Below, piece after piece: positions 9,244 through 18,543 of a stretch of 64,000 nt of DNA. Below the pieces are notes generated by a model. The model saw only the letters and a program-made list of their open reading frames with translations. It was not told the origin of the DNA and searched no databases. Both the position numbers and the translations under genes were made by a program. The stretch is from Janthinobacterium sp. CG3 (GTDB taxonomy: Bacteria; Pseudomonadota; Gammaproteobacteria; Burkholderiales; Burkholderiaceae_D). Numbering within the stretch: position 1 is the stretch's first letter; each line of letters opens with the position of its first letter. Location of the stretch: assembly GCF_000344615.1 (NCBI RefSeq), contig NZ_KB467824.1, positions 3,414,326-3,478,325 of the forward strand, given 5' to 3'.

Positions 9244-9273
9244 ATAATACCGAACGTTCGGTACAGAAGTAAA
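9244..9273 (-). promoter_or_regulatory. Promoter of the GST operon with an embedded palindromic operator
   Basis: On the minus strand a -35 element TTTACT (9273-9268) and a -10 element TATTAT (9249-9244) are separated by 18 bp. The spacer holds a perfect 16-bp palindrome, TACCGAACGTTCGGTA, at 9248-9263. The ribosome site and ATG of the GST gene follow at 9211. A perfect palindrome filling the spacer is a typical repressor site, and the TetR-family gene at the end of the operon is the likely binder. That pairing is inferred. Confidence 0.75.
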
Positions 9274-9321
9274 CAACAATCGCGCCGCCAACGAAAAAAA
9301 ATCCGCCGCTTGTCGCTTCCC

Positions 9322-10107
9322 TCAAGCGCCGCGGCTGCGCTTGCGAAACTCTTCCGGCGTGATGCCCAGCATGCGGTGGAACATCGCGATAAAGGCCGAC
9401 GAGGTGCTATAACCCAGCTCCAGCGCGACCGACTGCACCGGCATCCTGGCGTCCAGCATCGGCAGCGCACTCACCAACCGCAGCCGCTGGCGCCATTCAC
9501 TGAAGGACATGCCGAGGTCGCGCTGGCAGCGCCGCGACAACGTGCGCTCGGTGCTGTGCACGGCCCGCGCCCACGCCTCCAGCGAGCGCTTGTCGCTGGG
9601 GGTTTTGCGCAACTCGGCCAGCACCTGGCCCAGCGTCGGGTCGTCCGACATCGGCAGGTAGCTGTCGTGCCGCGGCGCCAGGCCGAGCTGGTCGATCAGC
9701 ACCTGCACCAGGCGCGCGTCCTCGGCGCCGCGCGGGTAGTCGACCTTGCGCGCCGTCAGATCGGCCAGGATCGATGTGATGACCGGGCCGACCGCCAGCG
9801 TGCAGGTGTCCGCCGGCAGCCCGGCGCACAGCTCCCGCGACAGGTACAGCGAGCAAAACCACGCTTCGAAGCGGTTGCTGCCGGTGTGCTCGACCTCGGG
9901 CGGCAGCCAGATGCCGTAGTGCGGCGGCGCCAGGTAGCTGCGCTGCGCCAGCTTGACTTCCATGACGCCGCTGAACGAGTAGACGAATTCGCCCCAGCCG
10001 TGGCTGTGGCGCGGATAGGTGCTGTCGCTTTCTAGCTTTTCGCTGCGGATGTAGACCGGATGGGGCAGTTCGTCGCTGAACGGCGGCTGGCGCAGGTGTA
10101 CGGCCAT
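9322..10107 (-). CDS. AraC-family transcriptional regulator with cupin sensor
   Basis: A 261-residue regulator. The N-terminal half is a cupin-type sensor (YPRHSHGWGEFVYSFSGVME, then APPHYGIWLPPEVEHTG). The C-terminal half has two helix-turn-helix motifs: LEAWARAVHSTERTLSRRCQ and VQSVALELGYSTSSAFIAMF, ending in the conserved RMLGITPEEFRKRS. It is divergent from an EamA-family exporter across about 195 bp, an arrangement typical of cupin/AraC regulators controlling a neighbouring efflux gene. The effector is unknown. Confidence 0.9.
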   Translation of the reverse strand: MAVHLRQPPFSDELPHPVYIRSEKLESDSTYPRHSHGWGEFVYSFSGVMEVKLAQRSYLAPPHYGIWLPPEVEHTGSNRFEAWFCSLYLSRELCAGLPADTCTLAVGPVITSILADLTARKVDYPRGAEDARLVQVLIDQLGLAPRHDSYLPMSDDPTLGQVLAELRKTPSDKRSLEAWARAVHSTERTLSRRCQRDLGMSFSEWRQRLRLVSALPMLDARMPVQSVALELGYSTSSAFIAMFHRMLGITPEEFRKRSRGA

Positions 10108-10301
10108 TTTGTCCGAAGTGTCGTATTGTTTGTCTGGTTTTAACTATACCATCCCAAGCCGCCACCCCTATAATTGACCACAAGGGCGCAACTGCGCATC
10201 ACCGCAGCATTACGCGGCATAAAACAGGGAATAGCTATGTTCGCACTTCATCAACGGCGCGGCGTCGCGGAACGTGCCGCCGGCGCCACCGGGCGCACCG
10301 C

Positions 10302-11204
10302 ATGAGCGCCGCGCGCAAACCGCTCGACGGCTTCGCCGCGCTGGTGATGCTGGTGCTGTGCATGTGCTGGGGCTTGCAGCAGGTCGCGGTGAAGGCGACC
10401 GCCGTCAGCATGAGTCCGATGCTGCAGACCGGGCTGCGTTCCGGCGGCGCGGCGCTGATGGTGTGCGCGCTGATGTTTTGGCGCGGTAACGGTTTTTCGC
10501 TGCGCGACGGCACCTTCTGGCCCGGCATCGCCGCCGGCGTCTTGTTCGCCGCCGAGTTCCTGTGCGTCTCGCTCGGGCTGAACTACACCTCGGCCTCGCA
10601 TATCGTCGTGTTCCTATACGCGGCGCCGATTTTCACCGTGCTCGGTCTGAACTGGGGCGTGGCCGGCGAGCGTCTGGGGCGCATGCAGTGGGCCGGCATC
10701 GGCGCCGCTTTCGCCGGCATCGCGCTGGCGTTTTCAAATGGTTTCACCGGCGCCGGCACGGGCTGGAGCGACACGCTGATCGGCGACGGTTTCGCGCTGC
10801 TGGCCAGCCTGTTCTGGGCCGCCACCACCATCGTCGTGCGGCGCTCGTCGCTGTCGGAGGCGGCGCCCACCACTACGCTGTTGTATCAACTGGCGGTGGC
10901 GGCGGTGATTTTGATCGCCGTGGCCGTCGGCGACGGCGACGTGCAGGCGATTTCGATGACGGCCATGGCTTGGGTCAGCATGTTTTTCCAGGTCGTCATC
11001 GTCGCCTTTGCCAGCTACCTGGCGTGGTTCTGGATGTTGCGGCGCTATCTGGCCTCGCGCATTTCCGCGTTTTCGTTCATGACGCCGCTGTTCGGCGTCG
11101 GCTTCGGCGTGCTGCTGCTGGACGAGCAGTTGAGCGTGCGCTTCGCCGCCGGCGCCGTGCTGGTGTTGGCCGGTATCGTGATGGTCAATCTGCGCCGCAA
11201 TTGA
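10302..11204 (+). CDS. EamA-family (DMT superfamily) transporter
   Basis: A 300-residue inner-membrane protein with about ten predicted hydrophobic helices in two repeated EamA halves. The first half includes AALVMLVLCMCWGLQQVAVK and YTSASHIVVFLYAAPIFTVL; the second includes FALLASLFWAATTIVVRRSS and ISAFSFMTPLFGVGFGVLLL. EamA proteins usually export metabolites, amino acids or drugs. The substrate cannot be predicted. The divergent AraC gene is the likely regulator. Its stop is 1 bp from the stop of the convergent gene downstream. Confidence 0.9.
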   Translation: MSAARKPLDGFAALVMLVLCMCWGLQQVAVKATAVSMSPMLQTGLRSGGAALMVCALMFWRGNGFSLRDGTFWPGIAAGVLFAAEFLCVSLGLNYTSASHIVVFLYAAPIFTVLGLNWGVAGERLGRMQWAGIGAAFAGIALAFSNGFTGAGTGWSDTLIGDGFALLASLFWAATTIVVRRSSLSEAAPTTTLLYQLAVAAVILIAVAVGDGDVQAISMTAMAWVSMFFQVVIVAFASYLAWFWMLRRYLASRISAFSFMTPLFGVGFGVLLLDEQLSVRFAAGAVLVLAGIVMVNLRRN

Positions 11205-11205
11205 G

Positions 11206-11685
11206 CTATTGCCGCGCCGCCTGGCCGGTGAAGGGGACCGGGAACAGGTCGACGCCGGCCATTACGATGCCCTGGGCCAGGTAGATCATGTAGCCGGTCT
11301 CGCTGCCGCGGGTTTCGATGCGGTTCTGGCCGGTGCGGCTGTTGTCCTGGTACTTCGCGCCGGGCTTCACTTTCAGGAACAAGCCGTCCGGCGCGGACAG
11401 GCCGCAGGAGTGCGCGTCCATCTCGACGCCGACGCCGCCGGCGTTCAACTGCGCGCTGGTACCGGCGCGCATCGATGGCTCGGCCAGTTTCCAGGGGCCG
11501 TCGACGCGGCCGCCTTCGCGCGTGCTCAGCGCGTAGCCGGTCGGGGTTTTGACGATGTTGATGACGGCGACGCCGCCGGCGGCAAGCGCGTAGCTGCCGA
11601 CCAGCGCGTCGCAAGCGAGCGCGGCGCCTGGGGCCAGCACCAGCAGGGTCAGGGCCAGCGCGTTCAGGGGCAGTATGTTCGGCAT
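11206..11685 (-). CDS. Hypothetical secreted protein
   Basis: I do not recognise this 159-residue protein. It begins with a clear signal peptide (LPLNALALTLLVLAPGAALA, cleavage likely before CDALVG) and contains two cysteines, at the mature N terminus and in DAHSCGLS. The mature part looks like a small beta-rich domain: SYALAAGGVAVINIVKTPTG, then DGLFLKVKPGAKYQDNSRTG, and GYMIYLAQGIVMAGVDLFPV. It might be a lipoprotein if cleavage occurs at the Cys, but the preceding residues fit a lipobox only loosely. It is convergent with the EamA gene and 101 bp from the HAD gene. Confidence 0.7.
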   Translation of the reverse strand: MPNILPLNALALTLLVLAPGAALACDALVGSYALAAGGVAVINIVKTPTGYALSTREGGRVDGPWKLAEPSMRAGTSAQLNAGGVGVEMDAHSCGLSAPDGLFLKVKPGAKYQDNSRTGQNRIETRGSETGYMIYLAQGIVMAGVDLFPVPFTGQAARQ

Positions 11686-11786
11686 GGGGATGGCCTTGGT
11701 GACTGGAAAGGATGAAGTTTATAGCAAGCCGGTTGTTTTACATGTTCAATTGGCAATGTAAAACAAACCAGAGGCAGGGGCCGGGG

Positions 11787-12485
11787 TTACGTCTTGGGTT
11801 TTGTCAACGCGTCGATCAGGCCGGGTAGCTGCGCCATGGCGTCGAACGTGGCGTGGGCGCCGGCCGCCCGCAGCCGCGCGGCCTGCCCCGCCACTATGTG
11901 GCCGCCGCCGGTGAAGCCGAGCACGTACATGCCGGCCGCCGCCGCCGCGGTGACGCCGGTGACGCTGTCCTCGACCGCCGCGCAGGCGCCCGGCGCGACG
12001 TCGAAACCGCCGGCCGCCACCAGATACACGCCCGGGTGCGGTTTGGCGCTACCGACCAGGTCCGGCGTGTAGATGCGCGCGCCGAACAGCGGCGCCAGCC
12101 CGGTGCGGCCCAGCGCCGCGTGCACCCGCGCGCTGCTGCTGTTGCTGGCCACCGCCTTCGGCAGCGCGATCGCCGCCATGGCCGACGCCACGCCGGGCAC
12201 CAGCGCCAGCCGCAGGTCGCACTGCGCCTCCACCAGCGCGCGGATGGCGGCCAGCTCGGCTTCGCTGGCGTCGGCGCCACATTCCCCGAACACTTCCACC
12301 AGCAGCGGCGCCAGTTCGCGGCCCAGCAGCGGCCGGATCAGCCCTACCAGGCGCTCGCCGTCGCCGAAGCGCGGTTGCAGCGCCGACAGCAGCGCGTCCA
12401 GCGCCACCGCTTCGCTGTCGATCAGAACGCCGTCGCAGTCACTGACCAAATGGGTAATCGGGCCAATACGGCGGCTAGTCGGCAT
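11787..12485 (-). CDS. HAD-superfamily sugar-phosphatase-like hydrolase
   Basis: A 232-residue haloacid dehalogenase-fold hydrolase. Motif I is HLVSDCDGVLIDSEAVALD, with Asp nucleophile and Asp+2 in the DCDG form; motif II is the Ser in AVASNSSSARVHAALG; motif III is the Lys in GSAKPHPGVYLVAA; motif IV is CAAVEDSVTGVTAAAAAGM. This is the subgroup of beta-phosphoglucomutase and 2-deoxyglucose-6-phosphatase-like enzymes. I chose ATG 12485 (MPTSRRIGP) because the family motif begins soon after. It is divergent from the AraC regulator of the polyol operon and may remove phosphate from one of its intermediates, but that link is only positional. Confidence 0.85.
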   Translation of the reverse strand: MPTSRRIGPITHLVSDCDGVLIDSEAVALDALLSALQPRFGDGERLVGLIRPLLGRELAPLLVEVFGECGADASEAELAAIRALVEAQCDLRLALVPGVASAMAAIALPKAVASNSSSARVHAALGRTGLAPLFGARIYTPDLVGSAKPHPGVYLVAAGGFDVAPGACAAVEDSVTGVTAAAAAGMYVLGFTGGGHIVAGQAARLRAAGAHATFDAMAQLPGLIDALTKPKT

Positions 12486-12879
12486 GGGGGGCTCGCATGT
12501 GTATCTCCAATCGCAGTTGTTTAAGTCGGCGCGGCGCGGGGCGGCGCGCGCGTGAGCGGCGGCCAGCGTGGCCCGGACGCCGTAATCGTAGACGCCCGGG
12601 CGCCGGCGCACCACGTCGAATGGAAAGCATCTTCGATACTATTTTGTTGTTCCGTCGGAGCCAGATGCAAACGTATTGCATAGAAAATTGTGACGCGCTG
12701 CACCAAATTTGACATTTTTCCGCCTATCTACCGCCGGAATGCAAAAAAAGTATCAGTTAACCGCGCCATATGTAGTGGTGCAAGGCAGCTCAAGTACATA
12801 GAATGAAGCCATAAATGATGACAACGCGATCCGGCAAGGCAACAGCGCCGCGGTCAGCGAAGCATAACTGGAGACATGC
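12486..12879. promoter_or_regulatory. Gene-free divergent promoter region between HAD and AraC genes
   Basis: About 390 bp without a credible gene. Most of it is more AT-rich than the flanking coding DNA, as expected of promoters for two divergent genes. I see GGAG eight bases before the AraC start and no clear perfect palindrome. Short reading frames here are on both strands and look random. Confidence 0.5.
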
Positions 12880-13761
12880 ATGAAGCCCGATCTCGAACTG
12901 GTTTGTGTACGGCGCGACGAGTCCTTTACCGCCTGGTCGCATGGCTATCCCTATCGCACGGTGCGCTGGCACTTCCATCCCGAATACGAGATCCAGCTGA
13001 TCACCAGCACCACCGGCAAGTTCTTCGTCGGCGACTACATCGGCGATTTCGAGCCGGGCAACCTGGTGATGTCGGGGCCGAACCTGCCGCACAACTGGGT
13101 CAGCGAGCTGCCCGACCACCGTCCGGTGCAGCAGCGCTGCCTGGTGCTGCAATTTTCCAGCGAATTCATCGCCGACGCGATCCACGCCTTCCCCGAGCTG
13201 CAGCAGGTCGAGGCGCTGCTGGCCGAGTCGCGCAGCGGCTTGCTGTTCACGGCCGCCGCCGGCGTCGCCGCCAAGCCGTTGATGCTGGCGCTGTTGGAGG
13301 CCAAGGGCTGCCGCCGCGTGCTGTTGTTCCTGTCGCTGCTCGACCTACTGCTGCACGACGCCGGGCGGCGCCCGCTGGCCAGCCCGGACTACCTGCCCGA
13401 CCCGAACAGCTATATGTCGTCGAAGATCAACCTGGCGCTGGCCTACATCGGCAAGAACCTCTCGACCGACCTGCGCGAAACCGACCTGGCCGAGCTGACC
13501 GGGCAGAACGTCAGCTCGTTCTCGCGCTCGTTCCGCAAGCACACCGGGATCTCGTTCGTGCATTACGTGAACCAGCTGCGCATCCGCATTTCCTGCGAAA
13601 TGCTGACCAATAGCGAACTCAGTATCACCGAGATTTGCTACAAGGTCGGCTTCAACAACCTGTCCAATTTCAACCGCCAGTTCCTGGCGCAAAAAGGCAT
13701 TCCGCCGTCGAAGTTCCGCCGCTACGACGAGATGAAAACGGCGAGCGCCGCCACCGGCTAG
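12880..13761 (+). CDS. AraC-family regulator of the polyol operon
   Basis: A 293-residue regulator with an N-terminal cupin sensor (VRWHFHPEYEIQLITSTTGK, FEPGNLVMSGPNLPHNWVSE) and a C-terminal double helix-turn-helix (LRETDLAELTGQNVSSFSRS, LSITEICYKVGFNNLSNFNR, then GIPPSKFRRY). This architecture is typical of sugar-responsive activators. The gene lies 145 bp upstream of, and on the same strand as, the periplasmic sugar-binding gene of an ABC importer. That operon's promoter has a good -10 but no good -35, which fits activation. The start is ATG 12880 with GGAG upstream. Confidence 0.88.
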   Translation: MKPDLELVCVRRDESFTAWSHGYPYRTVRWHFHPEYEIQLITSTTGKFFVGDYIGDFEPGNLVMSGPNLPHNWVSELPDHRPVQQRCLVLQFSSEFIADAIHAFPELQQVEALLAESRSGLLFTAAAGVAAKPLMLALLEAKGCRRVLLFLSLLDLLLHDAGRRPLASPDYLPDPNSYMSSKINLALAYIGKNLSTDLRETDLAELTGQNVSSFSRSFRKHTGISFVHYVNQLRIRISCEMLTNSELSITEICYKVGFNNLSNFNRQFLAQKGIPPSKFRRYDEMKTASAATG

Positions 13762-13819
13762 CCGTCCCACCCACCTCCCCCCACCCTGCCGCCCCGCCAC
13801 CAGAAAAGGAGGCCGCGTA

Positions 13820-13891
13820 CTGCCCGAATTACGGGCAGCGCCACAGTGTTGCCCGTCGCAACAACGTCAAAACCCAAGCACCCATTATAAA
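13820..13891 (+). promoter_or_regulatory. Candidate control region of the polyol ABC operon
   Basis: Upstream of the binding-protein gene are two small inverted repeats: CTGCCCG and CGGGCAG around AATTA (13820-13838), and TGTTGC and GCAACA around CCGTC (13847-13863). A -10-like TATAAA sits at 13886-13891, with no good -35 at the right distance. The arrangement would suit an activator binding just upstream of the promoter. AraC proteins often use direct rather than inverted repeats, so assignment to the neighbouring regulator is tentative. Confidence 0.4.
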
Positions 13892-13906
13892 AACTAAGGA
13901 GACATC

Positions 13907-14830
13907 ATGTTCTACTCGAAAAAATTGATCGCATTGGCCGCTGGCCCGCTGGGCGCCATGCTACTGTCCGCCCCCGCCCCCGCCCTGGCCGCGCCGCTGA
14001 AGATCGGCATGTCGTTCCAGGAGCTGAACAACCCGTATTTCATCACGATGAAAAAGGCGCTGGAGGAAGCCGCCGCCACGCTGGGCGCCAGCGTCGTCAT
14101 CACCGACGCCCGCCACGACGTGTCGAAGCAAACCAGCGACATCGAGGACATGATCCAGAAGAAAATCGACATCCTGCTGCTGAACCCGACCGATTCGGTC
14201 GGCATCCAGTCGGCGGTGAAGTCGGCCCACGCCGCCGGCGTGATCACGGTGGCGGTGGACGCCAACGCCAACGGCCCGGTGGCTTCCTTCGTCGGCTCGA
14301 AGAACTTCGACGCCGGCCAGATGGCTTGCACCTTCCTGGCCAAGAACCTGGGCGGCAAGGGCGACGTCGCCATCCTCGACGGCATCGCCGTGGTGCCTAT
14401 CCTGGAGCGGGTGCGCGGCTGCAAGGACGCGCTGGCCAAGTTCCCGGAGATTAAAATCGTCACCACCCAGAACGGCAAGCAGGAACGCGACCAGGCCCTG
14501 ACCGTGACCGAAAACATCCTGCAGGCGAACCCCAAGCTGAAGGGCATCTTCAGCGTCAACGACGGCGGTTCGATGGGCGCGCTGTCGGCCATCGAGGCCA
14601 GCGGCAAGGACGTCAAGCTGACCAGCGTGGACGGCGCGCCGGAGGCGATCAAGGCCATCTTGAAGCCGAACTCGAAGTTCATCGCCACCGCCGCCCAGTA
14701 CCCGCGCGACCAGGTGCGCCTGGCGCTGGCCATCGCGCTGGCCAAGAAGTGGGGCGCCAACGTACCGGCCAGCGTGCCGGTCGAAGTGAAGCTGGTGGAC
14801 AAGGACGGCGCCAAGACCTTCAGCTGGTAA
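13907..14830 (+). CDS. Periplasmic sugar-binding protein of a ribose-type ABC importer
   Basis: A 307-residue substrate-binding protein of the RbsB/periplasmic-binding-protein-4 type. A signal peptide ends near ALAAPLKIG. The mature protein has the usual first motif GMSFQELNNPYFITMKKALE, the IDILLLNPTDSVGIQSAV loop, VDANANGPVASFVGSKN and GIFSVNDGGSMGALSAIEAS. The start is ATG 13907 with AAGGAG upstream. It is followed by ATPase and permease genes and then by a dehydrogenase, a kinase and an SDR. The substrate is therefore probably a sugar alcohol or a related pentose/tetrose; the binding protein alone does not say which. Confidence 0.92.
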   Translation: MFYSKKLIALAAGPLGAMLLSAPAPALAAPLKIGMSFQELNNPYFITMKKALEEAAATLGASVVITDARHDVSKQTSDIEDMIQKKIDILLLNPTDSVGIQSAVKSAHAAGVITVAVDANANGPVASFVGSKNFDAGQMACTFLAKNLGGKGDVAILDGIAVVPILERVRGCKDALAKFPEIKIVTTQNGKQERDQALTVTENILQANPKLKGIFSVNDGGSMGALSAIEASGKDVKLTSVDGAPEAIKAILKPNSKFIATAAQYPRDQVRLALAIALAKKWGANVPASVPVEVKLVDKDGAKTFSW

Positions 14831-14836
14831 CTCCGG

Positions 14837-14863
14837 GCGCCCCGCGGCCGCGGCCCGGGGCGC
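14837..14863 (+). promoter_or_regulatory. GC-rich hairpin between binding-protein and ATPase genes
   Basis: An 8-bp perfect GC stem (GCGCCCCG with CGGGGCGC) encloses an 11-base loop immediately after the binding-protein stop. There is no T-run. Such intercistronic hairpins in ABC operons commonly protect the upstream message or reduce read-through, so that binding protein exceeds ATPase. The effect here is inferred. Confidence 0.5.
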
Positions 14864-14890
14864 TGTTTCAAAAACGGCAAGAGGCACGCA

Positions 14891-16367
<1,477 letters not shown>

Positions 16368-16390
<23 letters not shown>

Positions 16391-17360
16391 CACCCCGCCC
16401 GCCGCCCCGGCCCCGGCCGCCGCGCTGTGGCGCGCCCTGGGCAAACAAGCGGCCTTCCTGCCCTTCGCCGGCTTGCTGCTGGTATGCGCGGTGATGATCG
16501 CCACCACCGAGCACTTCCTGTCGCTCGACAACCTGGTCAACATCGCGCGCCAGGTCTCGATCAACGCCATCATCGCCGTCGGCATGAGCTGCGCCATCAT
16601 CAGCGGCGGCATCGACCTGTCGGTCGGCTCGGTGATGGCGCTGACCGGCACCCTGAGCGCCGGCCTGATGGTGGCCGGCGTGCCGCCCGCCGCCGCCATC
16701 CCGATCGGCCTGGCGGTGGGCGTCGCCTTCGGCGTCGGCAACGGCTTCTTCGTCGCCTACGCCAAGATGCCGCCGATTATCGTCACGCTGGCAACGATGG
16801 GCATCGCCCGCGGCATGGCCCTGCTGTACACCGGCGGCTACCCGATCAACGACCTGCCGGCCTGGTTCGAGTTCTTCGGCAAGGGCAGCGTGCTAGGCGT
16901 GCAGGCGCCGATCCTGACCATGCTGCTGGTGTTCGCGCTGGCCTACGTGCTGCTCGAACACACGCCGCCGGGGCGCTACATCTACGCCATCGGCGGCAAC
17001 GAGGAGGCGACCCGCCTGAGCGGCGTGCGGGTGGCGCGCTACAAGCTGCTGGTGTACGCCATCAGCGGCTTCACGGCGGCCATCGCCGGGCTGGTGCTGA
17101 CGTCGCGCCTGATGAGCGGCCAGCCCAACGCCGGCGTCGGCTTCGAACTCGACGCCATCGCCGCCGTCGTCATGGGCGGCACCGCCATCACCGGCGGGCG
17201 CGGCTCCATCGTCGGCACCCTGATCGGCGCGCTCATGCTGGGCGTGCTCAACAACGGCCTGAACATGATGGGCGTCTCGCCCTACCTGCAAAACATCATC
17301 AAGGGCGTGATCATCCTGCTGGCCATTTACATCAGCCGCAACAACGGCAAGCGCGGCTAG
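16368..17360 (+). CDS. Sugar ABC transporter permease (RbsC type)
   Basis: A 330-residue inner-membrane permease of the BPD_transp_2 family. Recognisable segments are [20 protein letters not shown], the family signature in TM2-3, then [40 protein letters not shown] (the cytoplasmic coupling loop) and [20 protein letters not shown]. It starts inside the end of the ATPase gene, so the two are translationally coupled. Together with the upstream binding protein and ATPase it makes a complete importer. Confidence 0.95.
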
Positions 17361-17369
17361 CACCACACC

Positions 17370-17395
17370 AACGGCGCAAAGCCGGGGTCCGACCC
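17370..17395. repeat. GGGGTCCGACCCC palindrome-type repeat
   Basis: The gap between the permease and dehydrogenase genes contains GGGGTCCGACCCC, a 13-bp palindrome with one central base. It is flanked by AAGCC on the left and AGCCCTT on the right. A related element lies at 39272-39299. Repeats of this form appear in intergenic DNA of this bacterial group; the function is unknown. Confidence 0.45.
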
Positions 17396-17443
17396 CAGCC
17401 CTTGCCTTTGGTTTTATCCAACACTTTATCCAACGGAGTTTTT

Positions 17444-18541
17444 ATGCAATACACCGAAATCGACATGCAGGCCGTGGTCTGCCACGGCCCGCAAGACTAC
17501 CGCCTGCAAACCATCAAGCGCCCGCGCGCGCGCGCCAACGAGCTGGTGATCCGCATCGCCGCCTGCGGCATCTGCGCCAGCGACTGCAAATGCCATTCCG
17601 GCGCCGCCATGTTCTGGGGCGGCGAGGGCCAGCCGGGCTGGGTCAAGCCGCCGGTGGTGCCGGGCCACGAATTCTTCGGCTACGTCGTCGAGGCCGGCGA
17701 AGGCGCCGAGGGGCATTTCGGCGTCCAGGTCGGCGAGCGCATCATCGCCGAGCAGATCGTGCCGTGCGCGAAGTGCCGCTTTTGCACCTCCGGCAAATAT
17801 TGGATGTGCGAAGTCCACAACATCTTCGGCTTCCAGCGCGAGGTCGCCGACGGCGGCATGGCCGACTACATGCGCATTCCGCCGACCGCGCTGGTGCATA
17901 AAATCCCCGACGCCGTCTCGCTGGAGGACGCCGCCATCATCGAACCGATGGCCTGCGCGATCCACACCGTGAACCGCGCCGAGGTGCAGCTCGACGACGT
18001 GGTGGTGATCGCCGGCGCCGGCCCGCTGGGCCTGATGATGGTGCAGATCGCCGCGTTGAAAACGCCGAAGAAGCTGGTCGTCATCGACCTGGTGCAGGAG
18101 CGCCTCGACCTGGCGCTGGCCTTCGGCGCCGACGTCGCCATCAACCCGGCCAAGGACGACGCCATGGCGATCGTGCGCGCCCTGACCGGCGGCTACGGCT
18201 GCGACGTCTACATCGAAACGACCGGCGTGCCGGCCGGCGTGACGCAGGGCTTGAACCTGATCCGCAAGCTGGGCCGCTTCGTCGAATTCAGCGTGTTCGG
18301 CAAGGAGACCAGCGCCGACTGGTCCATCATCGGCGACCGCAAGGAACTCGACGTGCGCGGCGCCCACCTGGGACCGTACTGCTACCCGGTGGCGATCGAC
18401 CTGTTCGAGCGCGGCCTGATCACCTCGAAGGGCATCGTCACGCACGCCTTCGCGCTGGACGACTGGGAACGGGCGTTCGCGCTGGCGAACTCGCTCGACT
18501 CGATCAAGGTGCTGCTGAAACCGGCCGCGGCCCAGGGCTGA
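17444..18541 (+). CDS. Zinc-dependent MDR polyol dehydrogenase (erythritol/L-threitol dehydrogenase-like)
   Basis: A 365-residue medium-chain dehydrogenase. The catalytic zinc region is ACGICASDCKCH together with VVPGHEFFGYVVE; the structural zinc is held by the four cysteines of CAKCRFCTSGKYWMC; the NAD site is VVVIAGAGPLGLMMVQIAAL. Segments such as MFWGGEGQPGWVKPPVVPGH and GGYGCDVYIETTG, and SVFGKETSADWSIIGDRKEL, match my recollection of the erythritol/L-threitol dehydrogenase group. The start is ATG 17444, although the open frame extends far upstream. A kinase follows after 2 bp. The exact polyol is not established. Confidence 0.85.
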   Translation: MQYTEIDMQAVVCHGPQDYRLQTIKRPRARANELVIRIAACGICASDCKCHSGAAMFWGGEGQPGWVKPPVVPGHEFFGYVVEAGEGAEGHFGVQVGERIIAEQIVPCAKCRFCTSGKYWMCEVHNIFGFQREVADGGMADYMRIPPTALVHKIPDAVSLEDAAIIEPMACAIHTVNRAEVQLDDVVVIAGAGPLGLMMVQIAALKTPKKLVVIDLVQERLDLALAFGADVAINPAKDDAMAIVRALTGGYGCDVYIETTGVPAGVTQGLNLIRKLGRFVEFSVFGKETSADWSIIGDRKELDVRGAHLGPYCYPVAIDLFERGLITSKGIVTHAFALDDWERAFALANSLDSIKVLLKPAAAQG

Positions 18542-18543
18542 GC

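Noticed and set aside
13801-13906. Short inverted repeat at 13820-13838 as a terminator for the AraC gene
   Set aside because: The stem has no following T-run, and it lies in the promoter region of the binding-protein gene; it was listed as a possible control site.
16427-17443. Upstream extension of the dehydrogenase frame, giving a 704-residue protein
   Set aside because: It overlaps the permease in another frame and reads as Arg/Pro/His-rich noise. The true start is the ATG at 17444, where the zinc dehydrogenase pattern begins.
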